Source: DASQZK01 sp963771005
GTDB taxonomy: Bacteria; Bacteroidota; Bacteroidia; Bacteroidales; GCA-2748055
Assembly: GCA_963771005.1 (NCBI GenBank)
Contig: CAVYRO010000002.1
Span: forward strand, 1,488,001 to 1,552,000
Direction of reading: 5' to 3'
DNA length: 64,000 nt
Shown: positions 62,209-64,000 of the stretch, in pieces
Layout: the number at the start of each line of letters is the position of its first letter
Numbering within the stretch: position 1 is the stretch's first letter
Translations under genes and position numbers: made by a program
The notes under the pieces: generated by a model
What the model saw: the letters and a program-made list of their open reading frames with translations, nothing else
What the model was told of the DNA's origin: nothing
Database searches by the model: none

Positions 62209-64000
62209 ATGAGATTGAAAATACTTATTTTCGCATTCACCGTACTTCTTCCGGTTGTTTCCTCCATGGCCCAAAAGGAAACGGAAAACCGGGAATCCAC
62301 CCTTTCTTCGGATGTTTTGTTATCATACGACCGGTATATACGACCCGCCGGATACCAGATCGTTTTCGGAGAGGCAGAATTGGAAAATCATGCCCTTGAT
62401 TGCGCCCTGTCTGTGGATGAAAAATGGCTGGTGGTCCAGGAGAGGTATAGTCTTGTATTTATAAATACCGCCACGAAAGAGGTTGCTTTCCGCTTTCCTC
62501 TCAGCGATATTCCGGGATTGAAAAATGCGGAATTCACCTATTCGGGAGTAACCTGGCATAAGGAAGGTGAGGATATCACCGTATGGTGCAGTGCATCGGG
62601 AGAAAACAACCGTTGTTTTCTTATTGAGACCACCTGGGACGGTGAAAAATGCAGGCTGAAAAAGTACTTTACCTACATGCCTGAACCACCCGCAGGACTA
62701 GCACTGCCCAATGAAATGCTGTTCAGGAAGGAACCGGATGGGGACCGGCTTTACCTGGTACTCAATGGGAATAACCAGCTACTTAAGCAGGATCCGGAAA
62801 CCGGAGATACAATATGGATCGCTCCCACCGGGGTCGCTCCGTATGGCATTACCATGGCAGCAGGCAGGTTGTATGTGACCAATTGGGGCGGCAGGGTCCC
62901 CGGGAAAAACGAGAAAAATGTGGCGGGGGTGCCCTGGGGTCTTGCACGGGTCGACCCAAATACGGGTGCTGTAAGCGAAGGGAGCGTCTCCGTTTATGAC
63001 CCGGACACCGGAAAGTTGCTCCGGGAGATCGTGACTGGTCTTCATCCAAACGAGATCATCTCGTCGTTCGACGGTAAGTATGTTTATCTTACAACATCCA
63101 ACAGTGATGAGGTTTGCGTCATCAATACCGGGACGGATACTATCACGGAGATTATACCGGTGCGCCTGCAGCGAGATATCAACAATTATTTCGGGGATTC
63201 TCCCAACGGGCTCGGACTCGCGCCAGGCGGTAAAGAATTATATGTGACCAATGGCATGGATAATGCAATTGCTGTGATCAGGCTCGGTAAATCCGCCGCG
63301 TCCCGGGGTCATGGCCGCAGAAGTGAAATCAGGGGATTCATTCCCACCGGGGCCTATCCTTCTTCGGTCGTATTTTCATCTGACCGGAAAATCTATGTGA
63401 CCAATCTCGAAGGTGATGGAAAATACCTTCCCGTCCCCGCCGAAGTATCAGCAAATCTTGCATATAACAGTCATCATATGCTGACTTCCATTTCCATTAT
63501 CCCGACGCCCCGCAAGTCAGAGCTGAAGGAGCATACACGAACGGTGATCACGGTGAACCAGCTCTCAAGGATCGAACAGGCCGGGCTGCCACCCCGTCCG
63601 GATGCCAAACCGGTCCCCGTACCGGAAAGAACGGGTGAGCCCTCTGTTTTTAAACATGTACTCTATATTATAAAAGAAAACCGGACCTATGACCAGGTCC
63701 TCGGTGATATGCCGTCGGGTGACGGAGATTCCACACTCTGTGTTTTCGGGGAGAAGGTGACCCCGAATGCCCACAGCCTTTCCAAAAATTTCCTCCTGCT
63801 TGATTATTTTTCAGTCGCCGGTAAATGCTCGGCCGAGGGGCATCAATGGACGGATGCATCTATTGTAACGGATTACATTGAGAAAAATATGCGGGCCTGG
63901 TTCCGGAGTTATCCGCATGTCCAGACCGATGCGCTGGTTTATGCGCCTACGGGTTTCCTGTGGGACAATGCCGTAAAACACAATGTCAGTGTGAAGATCT
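62209..64000 (+). CDS. YncE-type propeller and alkaline phosphatase-family protein (copy 2, runs off window)
   Basis: The frame is open from ATG 62209 to the window end (at least 597 aa). A signal peptide (LIFAFTVLLPVVSSMAQ) precedes a propeller region (WLVVQERYSLVFINTATKEV, LYVTNGMDNAIAVIRLGKSA, IYVTNLEGDGKY). The phosphoesterase domain begins with LYIIKENRTYDQVLGDMPSG and FLLLDYFSVAGKCSAEGHQW, very like copy 1. It begins 43 bp after copy 1 and carries about 60 extra residues in the propeller, so the pair are paralogues probably in one transcript. The last catalytic residues lie beyond the window. Confidence 0.85.
   Translation, partial: MRLKILIFAFTVLLPVVSSMAQKETENRESTLSSDVLLSYDRYIRPAGYQIVFGEAELENHALDCALSVDEKWLVVQERYSLVFINTATKEVAFRFPLSDIPGLKNAEFTYSGVTWHKEGEDITVWCSASGENNRCFLIETTWDGEKCRLKKYFTYMPEPPAGLALPNEMLFRKEPDGDRLYLVLNGNNQLLKQDPETGDTIWIAPTGVAPYGITMAAGRLYVTNWGGRVPGKNEKNVAGVPWGLARVDPNTGAVSEGSVSVYDPDTGKLLREIVTGLHPNEIISSFDGKYVYLTTSNSDEVCVINTGTDTITEIIPVRLQRDINNYFGDSPNGLGLAPGGKELYVTNGMDNAIAVIRLGKSAASRGHGRRSEIRGFIPTGAYPSSVVFSSDRKIYVTNLEGDGKYLPVPAEVSANLAYNSHHMLTSISIIPTPRKSELKEHTRTVITVNQLSRIEQAGLPPRPDAKPVPVPERTGEPSVFKHVLYIIKENRTYDQVLGDMPSGDGDSTLCVFGEKVTPNAHSLSKNFLLLDYFSVAGKCSAEGHQWTDASIVTDYIEKNMRAWFRSYPHVQTDALVYAPTGFLWDNAVKHNVSVKI

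Noticed and set aside
1..64000. tRNA or rRNA genes
   Set aside because: No cloverleaf-like or rRNA-like sequence noticed in any gap on reading; a covariance-model search would be decisive.

Overview
The window looks like chromosomal DNA of a Bacteroidota member, probably a Bacteroidales-like anaerobe or facultative anaerobe. The evidence is: several proteins with type IX secretion (T9SS) C-terminal sorting domains; an Rnf operon in the order rseC-rnfB-rnfC-rnfD-rnfG-rnfE-rnfA; and families typical of the phylum (DUF5063, DUF4251, DUF2795, DUF5362, head-GIN, an OstA-like protein, a MiaB/MtaB pair, a DAK2-DegV fusion). Candidate promoters resemble the TAnnTTTG type. I saw no tRNA, rRNA, CRISPR, transposase or phage genes.

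Layout. 1-2233: mutS2 (minus), cut by the window edge and split by a one-base frameshift, preceded by a nested inverted-repeat element. 2579-7425: secreted nucleoside hydrolase, a 94-bp tandem array, a GH78-like lipoprotein and a membrane protein, all on minus. 7690-12470: an AT-rich island of secreted T9SS proteins, mostly truncated or frameshifted, built around a duplicated two-gene cassette. 12469-24428: NmrA-like protein, tex, a 364-bp repeat element, an FNR-like reductase, miaB-mtaB, DAK2-DegV and oligopeptidase B. 24430-30590: GIN lipoprotein, orphan response regulator, a DUF5063-exonuclease-rlmI operon and a recQ broken by five single-base indels. 30915-37060: a small ORF, then three parvulin-type proteins and an OstA-like protein (outer-membrane biogenesis). 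37265-46514: DUF2795, cobalamin adenosyltransferase, a LolD/MacB-type ATPase, a methyltransferase, mprF, small envelope proteins and recG. 46643-48551: a NIPSNAP protein and a frameshifted S1/P1 nuclease with a T9SS tail. 48936-54481: the Rnf operon. 54588-64000: HD hydrolase, acs, a BlaI/M56 pair, and two consecutive YncE/alkaline-phosphatase-type proteins, the second running off the window.

How it works together. Rnf couples ferredoxin and NAD to an ion gradient, and Acs, the adenosyltransferase and the FNR-like protein fit an anaerobic or fermentative metabolism. The parvulin/OstA cluster, MprF and the exported hydrolases serve the envelope and secretion. MutS2, RecQ, RecG, Tex and the 3'-5' exonuclease act on nucleic acids; MiaB, MtaB and RlmI modify RNA.

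The most unusual feature is non-coding. Intergenic spaces are filled with repeats: mosaics of 9-bp and 10-bp units, arrays with 94-bp, 51-bp and 32-bp periods, a family of long inverted repeats at gene borders, and GGTCGCGACC-centred palindromes directly after stop codons. The 10-bp arrays all read in the same direction as the gene that follows. Frameshifts cluster in five genes, so either local sequence errors or real gene decay must be considered.
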